In this document: one piece after another, positions 42,839 through 54,160 of the stretch
How the letters are laid out: each line of letters opens with the position of its first letter
Numbering within the stretch: position 1 is the first letter of the stretch
NCBI GenBank assembly: GCA_037176885.1
Contig: JAWWNJ010000173.1
Location: 372,001-436,000, forward strand
Direction: 5' to 3'
DNA: 64,000 nt
Source of the DNA: Favolaschia claudopus
Lineage: Eukaryota; Basidiomycota; Agaricomycetes; Agaricales; Mycenaceae
Made by a program: the position numbers and the translations under genes
Notes under the pieces: generated by a model
What the model was told of the DNA's origin: nothing
Seen by the model: the letters and a program-made list of their open reading frames with translations, nothing else
Database searches by the model: none

Positions 42839-45572
42839 ATGAGCGACGACGACGGGCCACCAGGGACTCTACCCGCACTCCGAAATCGCGATGAATGTGA
42901 GCTGCACAATAGAAAGCTAAACACAACAGACGCTAATCGCCGCGACAGTTCCCGACGACACCATCCGCATTATGCTCGCGACTGATAATCACATTGGGTA
43001 CATGGAACGCGACCCAGTTCGCGGCCAAGACTCTATCAACACCTTTCGCGAGATTCTTCAGCTAGCAGTCAAGCACGATGTGCGGTTTGTTTATTTTTCA
43101 CGCTGCCACTGGACTGGATGTAGTCCTAGGTCGATTTTATCCTTCTTGCTGGCGACCTTTTCCACGAAAACAAGCCTTCAAGAGACTGTTTATATAAGAC
43201 TATTGCTCTGCTTCGCGAATATACCTTAGGCGACAAACCAATACAGATTGAACTGCTCAGCGACCCAGACGAAGGCAAAGCCGATGGTTTCACATTCCCC
43301 GCCGTAAATTACGAAGATCCCAATTTCAACGTTAGTATTCCGGTCTTTTCTATCCACGGAAACCATGACGATCCTCAAGGCGCCGGCCATGTGCGTATTG
43401 CTTTGTCCCCTACAATGATCTCTCAACATATTCTGCAGGAAGGCGCTCTGTGTGCCCTCGACGTCCTTTCCGTTACCGGCCTCATCAACTACATGGGCAA
43501 AATTGACCTCCCCCTGTCCGACGCAGACGCCGCTGAAACAGGGATCGCCGTCCGCCCCATCCTCCTTCGCAAAGGCAACACCTACCTAGGGCTCTACGGT
43601 ATCGGCAACGTCAAGGACCAGCGAATGCATTTCGAGCTCAGGAGTAATCGTGTGCGCATGTTCATGCCGCGCGACAAGCAGACGTGGTTCAATATCATGT
43701 TGCTGCATCAGAATCGGTGAGCTCCTTTCACTCTTTGAGGGATGCAAGGTTGAAGAAAATGCAAGGGTGAAACACGGACCACAGGAATACGTCCCGGAAG
43801 GCTTGTTTGACGATTCGATCGACTTGGTTGTTTGGGGCCACGAACACGATTGTCGGATCGTGCCCGAACCTGTCGCGGGGAAAGGGTACTATATTTCGCA
43901 GCCGGGATCTTCTGTGGCGACTTCCCTGGCCGATGGAGAGTCTCTCGAAAAGTAGGTGTCTCTCTTTCATTATCATACTTGTTCTGACATCCCACAGGCA
44001 TGTCGCCCTCCTCCAAATTCAAGGGAAGGAGTTCGAGATGACGCCCATACCTCTCCGCACCGTGCGCCCGTTCGTGATAGAGAGCATCGTTCTGAGCGAG
44101 ATTGCGGAGGAGGACGGCCTCAACCTCAACGATCAGATGGAAATCACCAAATTCCTCAAAACCAAGGTCAATTCACTGATCGAGCAGGCGAATCAACAGT
44201 GGGAGGAGCGCAATGAGCAGGCAATACAGGACGGAGACGAGCCACTCCAGCCTATGTTACCACTAATTCGCCTCAAGGTCGACACGACGGGCGTCTCGGA
44301 AATGTCGAATCCCATCCGCTTTGGGCAGGAGTTCCAGGGGCGCCTAGCGAACCCGCGCGACGTTTTGGTGTTCCATCGGGCGAAGAAAAGCGCGAAGAGC
44401 GGGAAGGTGCTTGCGGAGGAACCGGAGTTGGAGGATCCTGAGGAGGCCGATATGACGACCGCAGAAAAGCTTGCGAGGGTGAGGGTTGCGGGGCTGGTGA
44501 AGAAGTATTTGGAGGCGCAGGAGTTGCAACTGTTGGGTGAGATGGAGATGAGTGATGCGATTGCCATGTTTGTGGAGAAGGATGACACGCATGCTATTCA
44601 GACGTGAGTGTTCTGTTTGTTCGTCTTGCGCCTTTCGAGAGTCTGATTTGTACGGTTCAGATATGTAAACAAGGCGTTTAAGAGGCTCACGAAGAGTGCT
44701 CAAGCGGCGGGCGACGATGATGAACTGGGCGAGGACGAGTTGGATGATATGGTTTGTAGTGATTTTCTCTTAGCTCTAACACACATCCTGACTTTTGCCA
44801 CAGCTTGCAAAAGCCAAGGCAGAGCAAGACAAAGCATATGCTCAAAAACTCAAAGAGAGCGAAGCTTCGCGTGCCAAGGTCAGAACCTTGCCTTCCCCCA
44901 CCGTTCCCAAGAGAAACTGACGCCGGTGCTAATAGAGCAAAGGCAAGGGCAAGGCCGTAGCTTCAGACTCGGAAGACTCGATGATGGTGGATGAACCTCT
45001 CGGTGGAGGCGGCGGTTCTGACTTTGACGACGACTCGGAGCCGGCCCCTCCGCCGAAGAAGAAAACAGCTGCTGCGACCAAAAAGGCGCCGGCCAAGGCA
45101 CCCGCAAAGGCGAAGGCTGCGCCTAAGAAAGCTCCGGCAAAGCGCGGGAAGAAAGCTGTTGTGCGTTTTGCCCCATGCCTTTACTTCGCTGTGTTAGAAT
45201 TGATTTCAACGTAAATTTTAGAGCGACTCGGACGACGATGAGGTGATTGAGATTGACGACGACGACGACGATTCGGACGAGCCGCCCGCGAAGCCTGCGA
45301 AGAAAACGTATGAGAGGGCTCTTTCTTGTGCTGTATTAGCAAGACTCACAATTGATGATCTAGGGCGGCCAAGAAGGCAGCTCCGGCGAGGAAAAAGGCA
45401 GCGCCTGCACAGTCGCAATTGACCTTTGCGCCTGTTGCAACGGGAAGGTCGTCGAGAGCGGCTGCGACGAAAGCGCGCGGAAAGATGGTGGTGCGTTTTT
45501 ATTTTTTTTGTCCCCTCCAGGACTGTGCGAAGTTTATCTTGCCAATAGGTCGACGACGATAGTGACGATTGA
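42839..45572 (+). CDS. MRE11: MRE11 double-strand-break repair nuclease
   Basis: This is the manganese-dependent nuclease of the MRE11-RAD50-NBS1 complex, acting in break sensing, end resection and telomere upkeep in the nucleus. The start is the ATG at 42839. Phosphoesterase motifs are intact after splicing: IMLATDNHIGY (I), LAGDLFHENKPS (II), FSIHGNHDDPQG (III), MLLHQNR (IV), and LVVWGHEHDC (V). The capping domain follows (ESIVLSEIAEEDGLNLNDQ, FGQEFQGRLANPRDVLVFHR). The C-terminus is long and low-complexity: Lys/Ala/Pro-rich DNA-binding-like runs (KKAPAKAPAKAKAAPKKAPA), acidic clusters, QLTFAPV, and a final DDDSDD. Many short introns are present, several of them in the 3' third. Gene neighbours suggest no special role beyond housekeeping. 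Confidence 0.95.
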
Positions 45573-45790
45573 TTTTCTTGTTTGTGTTTGGCATTCTCTG
45601 CATCCCCACTGCTCTCACTCGTCTTGCAATCTGCTCGCATTTATGAACCGTTTTGTAACAACCACTGTATTGACTTAGCATACTCCGCACTTACAACCAC
45701 ATTTTTTGCATTTGCACCCATCATTTTCTCCCTGAAATCAATATTTATTTGATGCCGTAAGGAATTGTGGCTTGAATCTGCGCGTCGACC

Positions 45791-47290
45791 ATGTCTTCCT
45801 CAATATCCACCTCAAAAGCGGAGATCTCCTACATACAAGCTGGTCTCCTGTCTGATCCTCCCTTACGCGCCGACGGACGCGGTTTACACGACTTTCGCGC
45901 CATCAACCTCGAAACCGGCGTCGCTCCTCTCGCCAACGGCTCTGCGCACCTAAGTATCGGGAAAAACCCACACGGTGGTGGAGGCGGCACCGAAATACTT
46001 GCAGCGGCTAAACTCGAAGTCGAGGATGTAGACGGCCGAGGGGAGGGCGTCAACGGTGGCCGAATTGTATGCACCGTCTCTTGGTGCGTTCATTTCATTA
46101 GGGAGTTTCAGATATCTCGATTCTAGCCCAACTTTGCATCCAACTCGATGCTCCGACTTTGAAAGTTGAAAAGTCGAGTTAGACCGAAGTTAAGATGCAA
46201 GTCGTAGTCCGATGCGCGACTTGCATCCCAACTTTCGTTCCAACTTTGCGTGCAACTTCGGCTAATCCGCTTTTTGACGGACATCGACCACCTTTGATGC
46301 CAGCTTTTGAGATTTTGTGTCCTCAAAGTTTACGCGTCCAACTTTTCAAGTTTGATGTTGAGTTGGGACGAAGTTGAGACCAAAGTTGGGCTGGAATCGA
46401 GATATCCGAAACACCCTATTTTTTTTGTTACGCGCTCGACTGACCCAACCTAATTCAAATAAGCTAGCTCACCCTCTGCGTACCCGCACCTCTCCTCATC
46501 CGCTTTAGACGACCTCCAACAAGACATGTCGACACTCCTCCACCAAACCCTCTCACATCCATCTCTCCACCCGCCAAACCTCAGCATCATACCCAACAAA
46601 AAATCCTGGCTGCTCAACCTCGACTGCGTCGTCCTCGCCGACGCAGGAAACACGTACGACGCGCTCTTCATGGCTGCACGCGCCGCATTATGGGACTGCA
46701 AAGTCCCCCGCACGCGCGCGGTGGAGTATAAAGCGCCTAGTAATGCACCTGGAGCGAAGGTGCTGGAGAGCGGGGAGATGGACGTGGATGAGGCCGCGGG
46801 CGACAGCGCAGCGAATCAGAGTGGGTTCGATACGCGGTCGATTGCGAGGGCGGTGGATTTTGAGCTGCCGGATTATTGGGATGAGGGGGAGGTGCTTGGG
46901 GGACGGGATCGGTGGCCGGTGTGTGTGACAATGAATGCCGTCGCGCCTGCTTCGACGTCAGAGACTCCTTGGGTACATTACCTAGACGCGATTTTGCAGG
47001 AAGAGGCAGCGACGCCGCTGCGCTTATTGCTCGTCTTCTCGTTCCCTCCTAACTCAATCCCCAATTTGCAAGCAATGCGTGTGCTGGGATCGGGGGAATT
47101 GGAGGCTGCTCAAATACGAGATTTTGTTTCTGTGCGTTGTTTTTTCCGTTTGTCGCGAACTTCCTACTCATTCCACGCGCAGAGCGGAGAGAAATTTGCT
47201 CAAAAAATGTGGGACGCATTGAACGCAAAATTAAAAGAAGAGGATCTCCGACGAGGACAGAAAGCTCGAGATCGTTTTGCTCGACGATGA
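45791..47290 (+). CDS. RRP42: Exosome complex subunit RRP42 (RNase PH-like)
   Basis: This is a ring subunit of the RNA exosome (yeast Rrp42, human EXOSC7), needed for 3'-5' RNA decay and rRNA processing. The ATG at 45791 gives SKAEISYIQAGLLSDPPLRA and DGRGLHDFRAINLETGV, the N-terminal RNase-PH strand-helix pattern of this subunit. LANGSAHLSIG and LAAAKLEVEDVDG follow. Exon 2 begins CSPSAYPHLSSSALDDLQQD and contains KSWLLNLDCVVLADAGNTYD and ALFMAARAALWDCKVPRTRA. An insert of about 50 residues (GEMDVDEAAGDS...) precedes the second half. The end is KEEDLRRGQKARDRFARR. Eukaryotic ring subunits lack catalytic residues, as here. Intron 1 (46084-46467) is 384 nt because a 316-bp MITE sits in it; without the element and one TA it would be 66 nt. 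Confidence 0.85.
46101..46416. mobile_element. MITE with TA target duplication inside RRP42 intron 1
   Basis: The 316-bp element has imperfect terminal inverted repeats of about 37 bp. The left end is GGGAGTTTCAGATATCTCG, and the right end read inverted is GGGTGTTTCGGATATCTCG; both continue ATTC(T/C)AGCCCAACTTTG. It is flanked by TA at 46099-46100 and 46417-46418. The interior has repeated CCAACTTTG/CAAAGTTGG-like motifs in both orientations. No protein is encoded. TA duplication suggests mobilisation by a Tc1/mariner-type transposase, which is not present in the window. Confidence 0.85.
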
Positions 47291-47501
47291 CTTGTATTTC
47301 TAGACAATAAAATTGACGGATCCCGTCCACTCAAGATTATTGAAGTGACCGTGCACGATACAGGTTGCTTGTTGAACACTCTACAGCGTTTGGGATAATA
47401 CAGATGTAACATAGATGTAGCTCTTCCACCAAAAGTAAGTAATTCAGTCCGAAATCATTCAGTCCATGCATCCAACCAATGAATGCAACAACAACACTAC
47501 A

Positions 47502-48985
47502 CTACTTATGCGCCGGCCCAGCGTGGTTATCGGTACGCTCATCAAAATCCGCGAACGGATTCTCCTTGTCGTCGAGAGGGGCGCCTACGCCGTAACCCAT
47601 CTCGGCCTTGCTCGCGTCGGGGGGCGGACCAGGCGGCGGTGCAAAGGTAGGTTGTGGGTTGGCGTAGGGTGCGTTGTATCCGAGATTTGGGACGGATGCA
47701 TTGTAGGGCTGGTACTGCTGCTGGTGTTGCATGGGGTAAGCGTTGGGGGGCTGGGCGGCGCGCTGGAAGTTGACGACACTGGTGGGGTCGAGGACTTGGC
47801 GGTAATAGCCCCAGGCGAGCATGGAGAAGGATACGGAGAGGACTGTGGAAGGAGGAAGGTGAGAGTTGAGAATAGAGTTGTGAGGGACAGCATACAAATA
47901 TAGATGAGGAGAGATACGATGTCTTGCCATGAGTTACGGTTGTATGCATCTCTGCACCCTGTCATTTGATCAGGATGAGATTGGACGGAGACGCAGTTGA
48001 GATTAATACGTACAGGCATCGGCTTCAGCAACGCTGATAGTGTCGTGCCTCGAGGGACCGAAGAAACCGAAGGGATAGATGGCGACAGTGCGGCCGTTCG
48101 TTAGACTCGTGCACTCCTTCAAGATATCGGACTGATTGTGCGAGGATTGAAATAAATGCGCGTTGCGGAAAAAGAGGAACAAACCTTGGACGTGAAGTGC
48201 ACTACAACTTGGAAGATTCCGCCGGCGACAGTCAAGAAAATTCCTACAAGAGACAGATATGCATATATGCGGACCAAAGGCAGGCGTTGCTAAAAGTGAA
48301 AACACGATCAGTCTTCATTTAGCTCGGTCATATTGAACGCACTGTGAGGGCAGCAACAAAGCCGGAGATCTATGAAGTGTTGCTCAATTATTGAGAAGCG
48401 AGACATAAATGAGGTTACCTCTATCAGAGACAGGACAATATAGACGGCACCTAGGACAATGGCGAAGGTGGCGAGTTTGGGAACACCCTCTGCAGTGGTT
48501 GAGAATCAACAATAAGTAGAATACGAGCGGAACCCACCACTCTTGTCTGTGCTAATACTGCGGAAAAAACCCAATCTAAACGCAAGATTCAATGCTCCGA
48601 AACAATGCGATAGGAAGCACACAAGCTTACGCCTCTGCAACAAGATGGTGAGGACACAGAAAGGCAAACAGAATGATGGACACGCACGACAGTAGCGTCC
48701 AAAGCGCAGCCAAAGCAGAAACTGGAGGCAATTGATTATTCCTGAAAGTCGTTTAAGTCGTTTGAGCAAATTGCGTACCAGCAAGAACCAGTGGTCGTAG
48801 GTTCGTTCTGTACACCCGATTGAACCCGAATCGGGGTGCACCTACGCGAAAATTGGGTCAGTCCCAACGCTCGCCAGACCAGTGCTGCGGAGTAAGTAAG
48901 TTACCTAGACAAAGACATTAGCCCTGAAACAAATTGCGAGGGTCGACAAGCACGTACCTGATGGTGGGGGCGGTCGTGAGTTCAT
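47502..48985 (-). CDS. Four-helix (tetraspan) membrane protein of unknown function
   Basis: The family is not recognised by name. The model starts at 48985 (MNSRPPPPSGAPRFGFNRVY) and ends at 47502. Several hydrophobic segments are visible: one around 48640-48750; KLATFAIVLGAVYIVLSLIE; a segment around 48200-48290; and DIVSLLIYI joined to LSVSFSMLAWGYYRQVLD. Between helices 3 and 4 is a Cys-containing loop (NQSDILKECTSLTNG...CRDAYNRNSWQ), probably lumenal. The C-terminal tail is cytosol-like and Gln/Pro/Tyr-rich (QHQQQYQPYNASVPNLGYNA) with a final ENPFADF motif, an NPF-type endocytic adaptor sequence. Four helices plus such a tail recall MARVEL or tetraspan trafficking proteins. About eight introns are present, and exon joins in the first 400 nt are uncertain. 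Confidence 0.55.
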
Positions 48986-50206
48986 TATTTGAAGTTAAAA
49001 GGTGGGTTTAGAGTAAGAAAAGGCAAGCGCAGCAAGACGATGGTGGGAGAAGAAAGTCAAGGTATTATGTTCGGCCAAAGGCTGTACTGGGCGGTGATTG
49101 TGCTGATGTAAGCAACAATAACTGAGAGTCAACTGCCATCATCACCTCGATACCCGACCTCGCCGCCTCGCGACCTCTAAACTTACAGCCAGCGACGCAG
49201 CTAATTCTGTTTCTCTGATTCTTTACAGTCTACATACGCCTGTCTGCTGTTTTGTGGAATTTTTCAGTCAATTCTGGTGCTTACTGGCACGCTTCAAACG
49301 ACTTGCATGCTGTTAACATGCCACCGTGTACGCCGTGCAACCCCCGGGCTGCAGTGCATACAAAGCCTAAGGACTCTGACTCTGGTCGGACCTAGTCTGA
49401 CAACATCTTGGTGACCAGCTGTAATCACTCCCTCGGCCCTCGATGCCATCTTGCAGCATTACCGAGACTCTGGTCTTTTCCACGACTCCACCATGGTCCA
49501 TGATATGAAAGCTGTAACTACCACTATGCCTTCCATCTTCTTCTTGCCACTAAGGCCGACTGGAAGTTCGGGGATCGCAAAGGGGATCTGTCACGCAAAG
49601 TCGACCTTCTTAAAAGTTCGATGCTCCCAATAAGACACTCGTTGTTGCTCAGTTCGCCCCCCCATTTTATCGATGTGGCGAGCCGAGGCTGCGGGATGGA
49701 TCCCGTCTCCGTGATACTCGACATGACCAGAGATTTGCAAGACACGAGGATATGTGCGAATTCAAGTAACGCCAATGCTCCGCCAACGTCGAAGGGTCAA
49801 GCTCAAGGCAACGAACATGATTCAGCGTCCGTCCGGTGCAGTTCGATAGTACATATCGCGGTTTTGGTCACCACAATAAGATGTATCGAGTTCCCAAACA
49901 CCATATTTCCTCGTAAACCGTTCATACTAGATTCATTATCTATCTGCCGCACAGGTACGTCCACAAACAATGCTCGCACAGTAACTCACTTTCTGACACG
50001 GACGCCTACTTGACACCTCAGTAGCTCGCTGCGCTCATTCTACGCTTCCCTTTACATGTGTCTTCGTTATTTCTTCTAGCCCAATTCTTCACTATGTACA
50101 CTCCGTTTTTTTATGCAATACCCTGCTTTGAAACCATTCACCATCCACATCGTCTGCTTCCGACCTACCTATGAGTTATGAGGATGCTCTGTACGGCGGC
50201 AGCAAT
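48986..50206. other. Intergenic region, no gene recognised
   Basis: This stretch lies between the tetraspan gene start and the 3' flank of E2. The last 100 nt (from about 50120) are already homologous to the 3' flank of E1 (about 17290-17360). The rest shows no convincing coding frame, repeat or RNA gene. Confidence 0.45.
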
Positions 50207-50286
50207 GACGCCACCTTTTTGACCGTCCCCATATAAAACAAAAAAATATCGTGATTTAAGGTCTGACTTGGGAGACTAGACGCCAC
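50207..50286. mobile_element. 72-nt insertion flanked by 8-bp direct repeats
   Basis: Compared with locus 1 (about 17355-17370), the E2 3' flank carries extra sequence bounded by GACGCCAC at 50207-50214 and 50279-50286. The 64 nt in between are AT-rich (AAAACAAAAAAATATCGTG) and lack clear terminal inverted repeats. It could be a tiny transposon remnant, a footprint-like insertion, or filler from break repair. Confidence 0.45.
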
Positions 50287-50371
50287 CCGAAAGCGAGAAT
50301 TACCACCAGAACTCTGCTCTATGTTCCATACTCTAATCTATATAGCATAACAATGATTGCCAACCCCTACT

Positions 50372-51776
50372 CTATCCCAACGTATGCGCATCAAAGAACG
50401 GCAAAATATTCGCCGTCGTCGCATTGAACGTTGTAACACCTCCGTCCAACCCCAACGTACTAGGCCACGAATGCCCAAGTTCTTTCACAGTGAAGCCGTT
50501 AACCACAGCCTGGCTGTTGTTCGCTGAGCAAGGAGATTCCTTCAACGTCGTATGCGTGTGAGGATGCGATATTACGGCGTTGTATCCGAGTTTGTGGTCG
50601 GCAGCAGCAGCTTGCTGGGCGGTAATGGACGCGCAGCCGTTACGGTTTGCCCATGCCTCGCGGTATTCAGTGATGTTGGGCGTTGCGTCTGTGGTCCATG
50701 CGTCGGTCAGGCTCGATGATGCGGACATGGAGACGAAGACGCACACTCTGCCCTGCCTCTACGGTCTGCGGCTTGGCCACCAAACGGGACGATCTGAGAA
50801 TGGGTTTGATTTTCCCATTCCTCGTGGAGGTATCGCCAGACCGACCTTATCTGCGAGACCGTGGAAGTTTATGATCGGGACCGGTCGGCCAGGGTTGCAA
50901 TCCGCTGGATTGGCACCAGCGTACAAGGCTGCGGAGACGGGGGCGAAGGCGGCAAATAGGCTGGCCGTTGCAGGCGTGCATGCGAGGAGATTAGTGAAGC
51001 CTCCGCCCTGTAACGAGAATATTTAGCGATGGTGCTCCACAAGATGTGAATGATTCAAGTCTTACATTACTCTTTCCCGAGGCATAAAATCGGTTAGAAT
51101 CTAAGCAGAGGTTGTCGGATAGTTGCTGCACCATTTGTTGCGTAAATGCGATCTGTGAATTCAGATGAGATTTTGATCGGTGTTTAGAGAGACGAATGTA
51201 TGCTCACATCGTCAACGCCAGGCTGGAGCAAAACCAATCTCAATCAGACTACAAAAATGAATAGAGTACTCAGAACATACCGCGGAATATGGAGCTCCTT
51301 GCCAAGCCCGTATGTGCTGCTTGCCATTCTTTCCCGGCCCGTACTGGCCATCGGGATACACAGCGACGATGCCCTAAAGACCATTGGCTCGATAAACTGA
51401 GTACCGCAAAGCTACGACAGCAAATTACCTTGCCGTTCAACGTCGACCCCTTCTCAGAGAACCCAGATATCTCTTCTTGCTTTCTCGCGTTCGTTCTGAA
51501 GCCGTGGAAGGAGACAACCAGTGCATGAGGCGTCAACGGATCGTAGTTAGCTGGAATGTGGACGAGGAAAGACCGGTCCCCCATTGTGATATTGGCGTGG
51601 TGAGTGTCGTCGAACAGCCAGATTGAAGGCTGGGTGCAGCCCGCAGTCGCGTTCTCGGGGGCATTTGACGGAGCGAGGTCAGGAGATCCAGCATCTGCTT
51701 CAGAGTCCACCCGGACTTGAGGTGGAAGAGCATTTGCAGTCATTAGGAGCATCGTCAGGAAAAATAGAGAGAGCAT
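50372..51776 (-). CDS. CE1-type carboxyl esterase (feruloyl esterase / PHB-depolymerase-like), copy E2
   Basis: This is a full-length paralogue of E1. The signal peptide MLSLFFLTMLLMTANALPP starts at 51776. GCTQPSIWLFDDTHHANITM, FLVHIPANYDPLTPHALVVS and FHGF follow. The serine motif region is spliced before GGGFTNLLACTPAT, and the catalytic His lies in ELGHSWPST with a C-terminus ending PFFDAHTLG. The same introns are present at the same places, including the long last intron that yields LADKGRVCVFVSM in frame. Substitutions relative to E1 are spread throughout and keep all active-site blocks, so both copies look functional and have diverged for some time. Substrate unknown. Confidence 0.8.
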
Positions 51777-52669
51777 GGTGGACTAGGGAGAGTTCAGGCC
51801 GTGAGATGAGAATCCGGCTACCAGTACTAGGCGATAAGACTCAGAGATTATGGAAGCCCAAGAAATTAAAGAATGAACGGCGGAGAACTGCGACCAGTCG
51901 GACCAGGGAGAGGCAACTCGAATGCCGTCTCAGAGCTTGCCAAGTCAAAAAGAAGAGAAGATGGAGGGACTTCATGATGCGCTATGAGAAACAGGACTTG
52001 GAGATGGTGAGCGTTGAGGGCAAGAAGGGTTCACGTTGATTCGCCGCGGCAATTGCCGTTCAACTTTCCGTAACCGACCGCCAACATTGAACCTGCTCGT
52101 CGTTACAATGAGCGGTCTGCTCAGCGGAAACTGCATCCCACTGCCCGAAGCCAAAAATGGCTCGCCAGACTCGTGGCTCTGTTTATGAACTCACCTACCA
52201 ATCTCCGACTCCGGACTTCGACTTCAAGCCCTGAATTCAAAACTTGAAGAATCTGGGCTGGGTGGCCTGAAAAAAAACGTGCTTCGTAGTAGTCACTAGC
52301 TGGCCCTAGCTGGCTCCAGTCAAAATTTGCGCAAAAGACCTCGTCACTATCTGTTTCGAAGCAAAATGCCACGAAGACTAGACATCTGTCCGCAATCTTC
52401 GGTACTACAACTTGACGGAGACGTCTAATTCCTTCTCTCAGTTGGTCAACTCGCAAGTCTAGCCTGAGTACTTGCAAGCTTTTTGGCCGTTCAAAAGCAG
52501 TTTTGGCCTTCAAGTTGTTTCACGAATGAGCTCGATGGGATGACATTGAAAGAAAATGTCAACTTGTCAAGGCGTGGCCGACATGTAAACTTTTCTGGAC
52601 AAGGCCTCGTCTCTCACAGAAGATATACGGAGTCTGCCCTCAAGTGAAAGCTTCAATATTGACTGTGAA
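51777..52669. other. E2 upstream region and spacer before R2
   Basis: The first 310 nt match the E1 upstream region. The following 580 nt show no recognised gene; a minus frame (52121-52513) is open without motifs. In locus 1 this spacer has no counterpart between E and R, because R lies on the other side of E. Confidence 0.5.
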
Positions 52670-54160
52670 CTCCGGACTTTACACTGGCAAAGACGATGAC
52701 CCTATTCGACAGTGGCTGACGAGTAGTTCGTTGCGCAAATAAAGGCGGTGCTTGCCGAATCAATCCCAATCCCTCCTTCACTCTTACCACGACCATCTCC
52801 TCTCCTCCATGACTGGGATTCTCCGTACCATTGGTCGAGGTTCTCGCCTAGTAAGTCTGTTGTCAACACCGCGTAAGAACCTGAAACTCAATCTAACTCG
52901 CCATGATAGGTTCATCGCCGTCGCCAACAACGAGCTCGCGGCTGACGAGGGCCTCCATATCTCGTGCTGCCGTGCTCCCCTAGTGAGTTACCGCATCCTC
53001 AACGCGCCAAAGCTAACTCGCTGTTTCAGGAGCGCTCACAAGCCGCTGTGTTCGACGAGAAGCGAGTTTGAACGCTGTCCTTGACCTCGTCTAGTGAGTT
53101 TTTGTGTGGTCGACATACTGCTTAGTCTAACTCGCTGTTCAAGTGTGCCTGTCATTTTCAAGGAGCTCGAGTTTGGCGAGGTCGCCTAATGCGCCTCATG
53201 CTCTGTACGCATTCTCGCCCAGTTTCATGTCACTTCCCTAACCTCGGTCGACAGTCCAGCGTCCCCTCCTTCATCACCGCGCTACCACCATCGTCTCTTC
53301 GATGCCGCCCTCCGTCGACTCTTCGACACGACGTCGAGAAGAAGTTCAAGGCCGCTACAGCACCGGATCTTCTTGGGAAACGGCAGCATCCGTCGTCGGG
53401 ATTCCCTGCAAAGACCGGCATTTTATATGCGACGTTGAGCTAGTGACCTGCCGTCGGATAGCTCCTCAGCCCCATCGCCCGCTGCTCGCCCACCTTCGCT
53501 CGACCAGTGTTCGTTTCGCATCTACCACTTCCTGCTCGACGCCGTCCTCCGTCGGCATGCGACCCTGTCTTGACCCGAGAAGTCAGTACGACGACGACTG
53601 CGAGCTCAGCGACGCGTAGAAGAATCGCCCCACTGCGCGTGATTAGGAGTTATCACTAATGGGGCCCGGTTGGCTAAGCCGCATAATGGCCACCCCTCGC
53701 GGAATCCCCCACCGTTGGTAGCGCGCAGTGACGGTCGTTGCTTCTCCTGGCGGAGAACCTGGCGACGGCGGCGGACTATACACACACCCAACACTACCAC
53801 CTACCCTCTTCAAGGGGCCACGACGCGAAGACCAAGAGCCGGCTGGCTGGGGACGCCCAGTTCTGTTTGTGCGCCGCGGTACGTGGTCGAACCAACTCGT
53901 CGCAATGGCCGTCATGGGGGGTGGACACGCTTTCGACTCATGAGGCGTTGGGATGAGTTGCTTTGAGGGAGATTTGGTTACGATATGAGGTGTATTGTTG
54001 TGGTGAGTTCCTTCGCTTCTTCTTCGTTGGTTTGGATCTGATTTTTTTTTTCAGTTCGTCAGTTGTCGCCCTCTCCGTCCGCTCGTTGTCGTTGTTTTCT
54101 CGGCAACCACATTCGCGCCGCGCCCGCACGGCATCGTATACCCTGTCATATCATGTCGAG
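52670..54160 (+). repeat. Dispersed repeat R, copy 2
   Basis: The partner of R1, about 90% identical and in the same orientation. The three intron-like modules are conserved in position and length (52851-52909, 52983-53029, 53094-53143; 59, 47 and 50 nt against 58, 47 and 51 nt in R1). Each module again follows a CCTA or CTA and ends with CTAACTCGC(C/T)... plus AG. An extra ATGCCGCCCTCCGTCGACTC block near 53301 is absent from R1. The tail TTGGTTTGGATCTGATTTTT lies at about 54025. No common coding frame is conserved. Confidence 0.8.
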
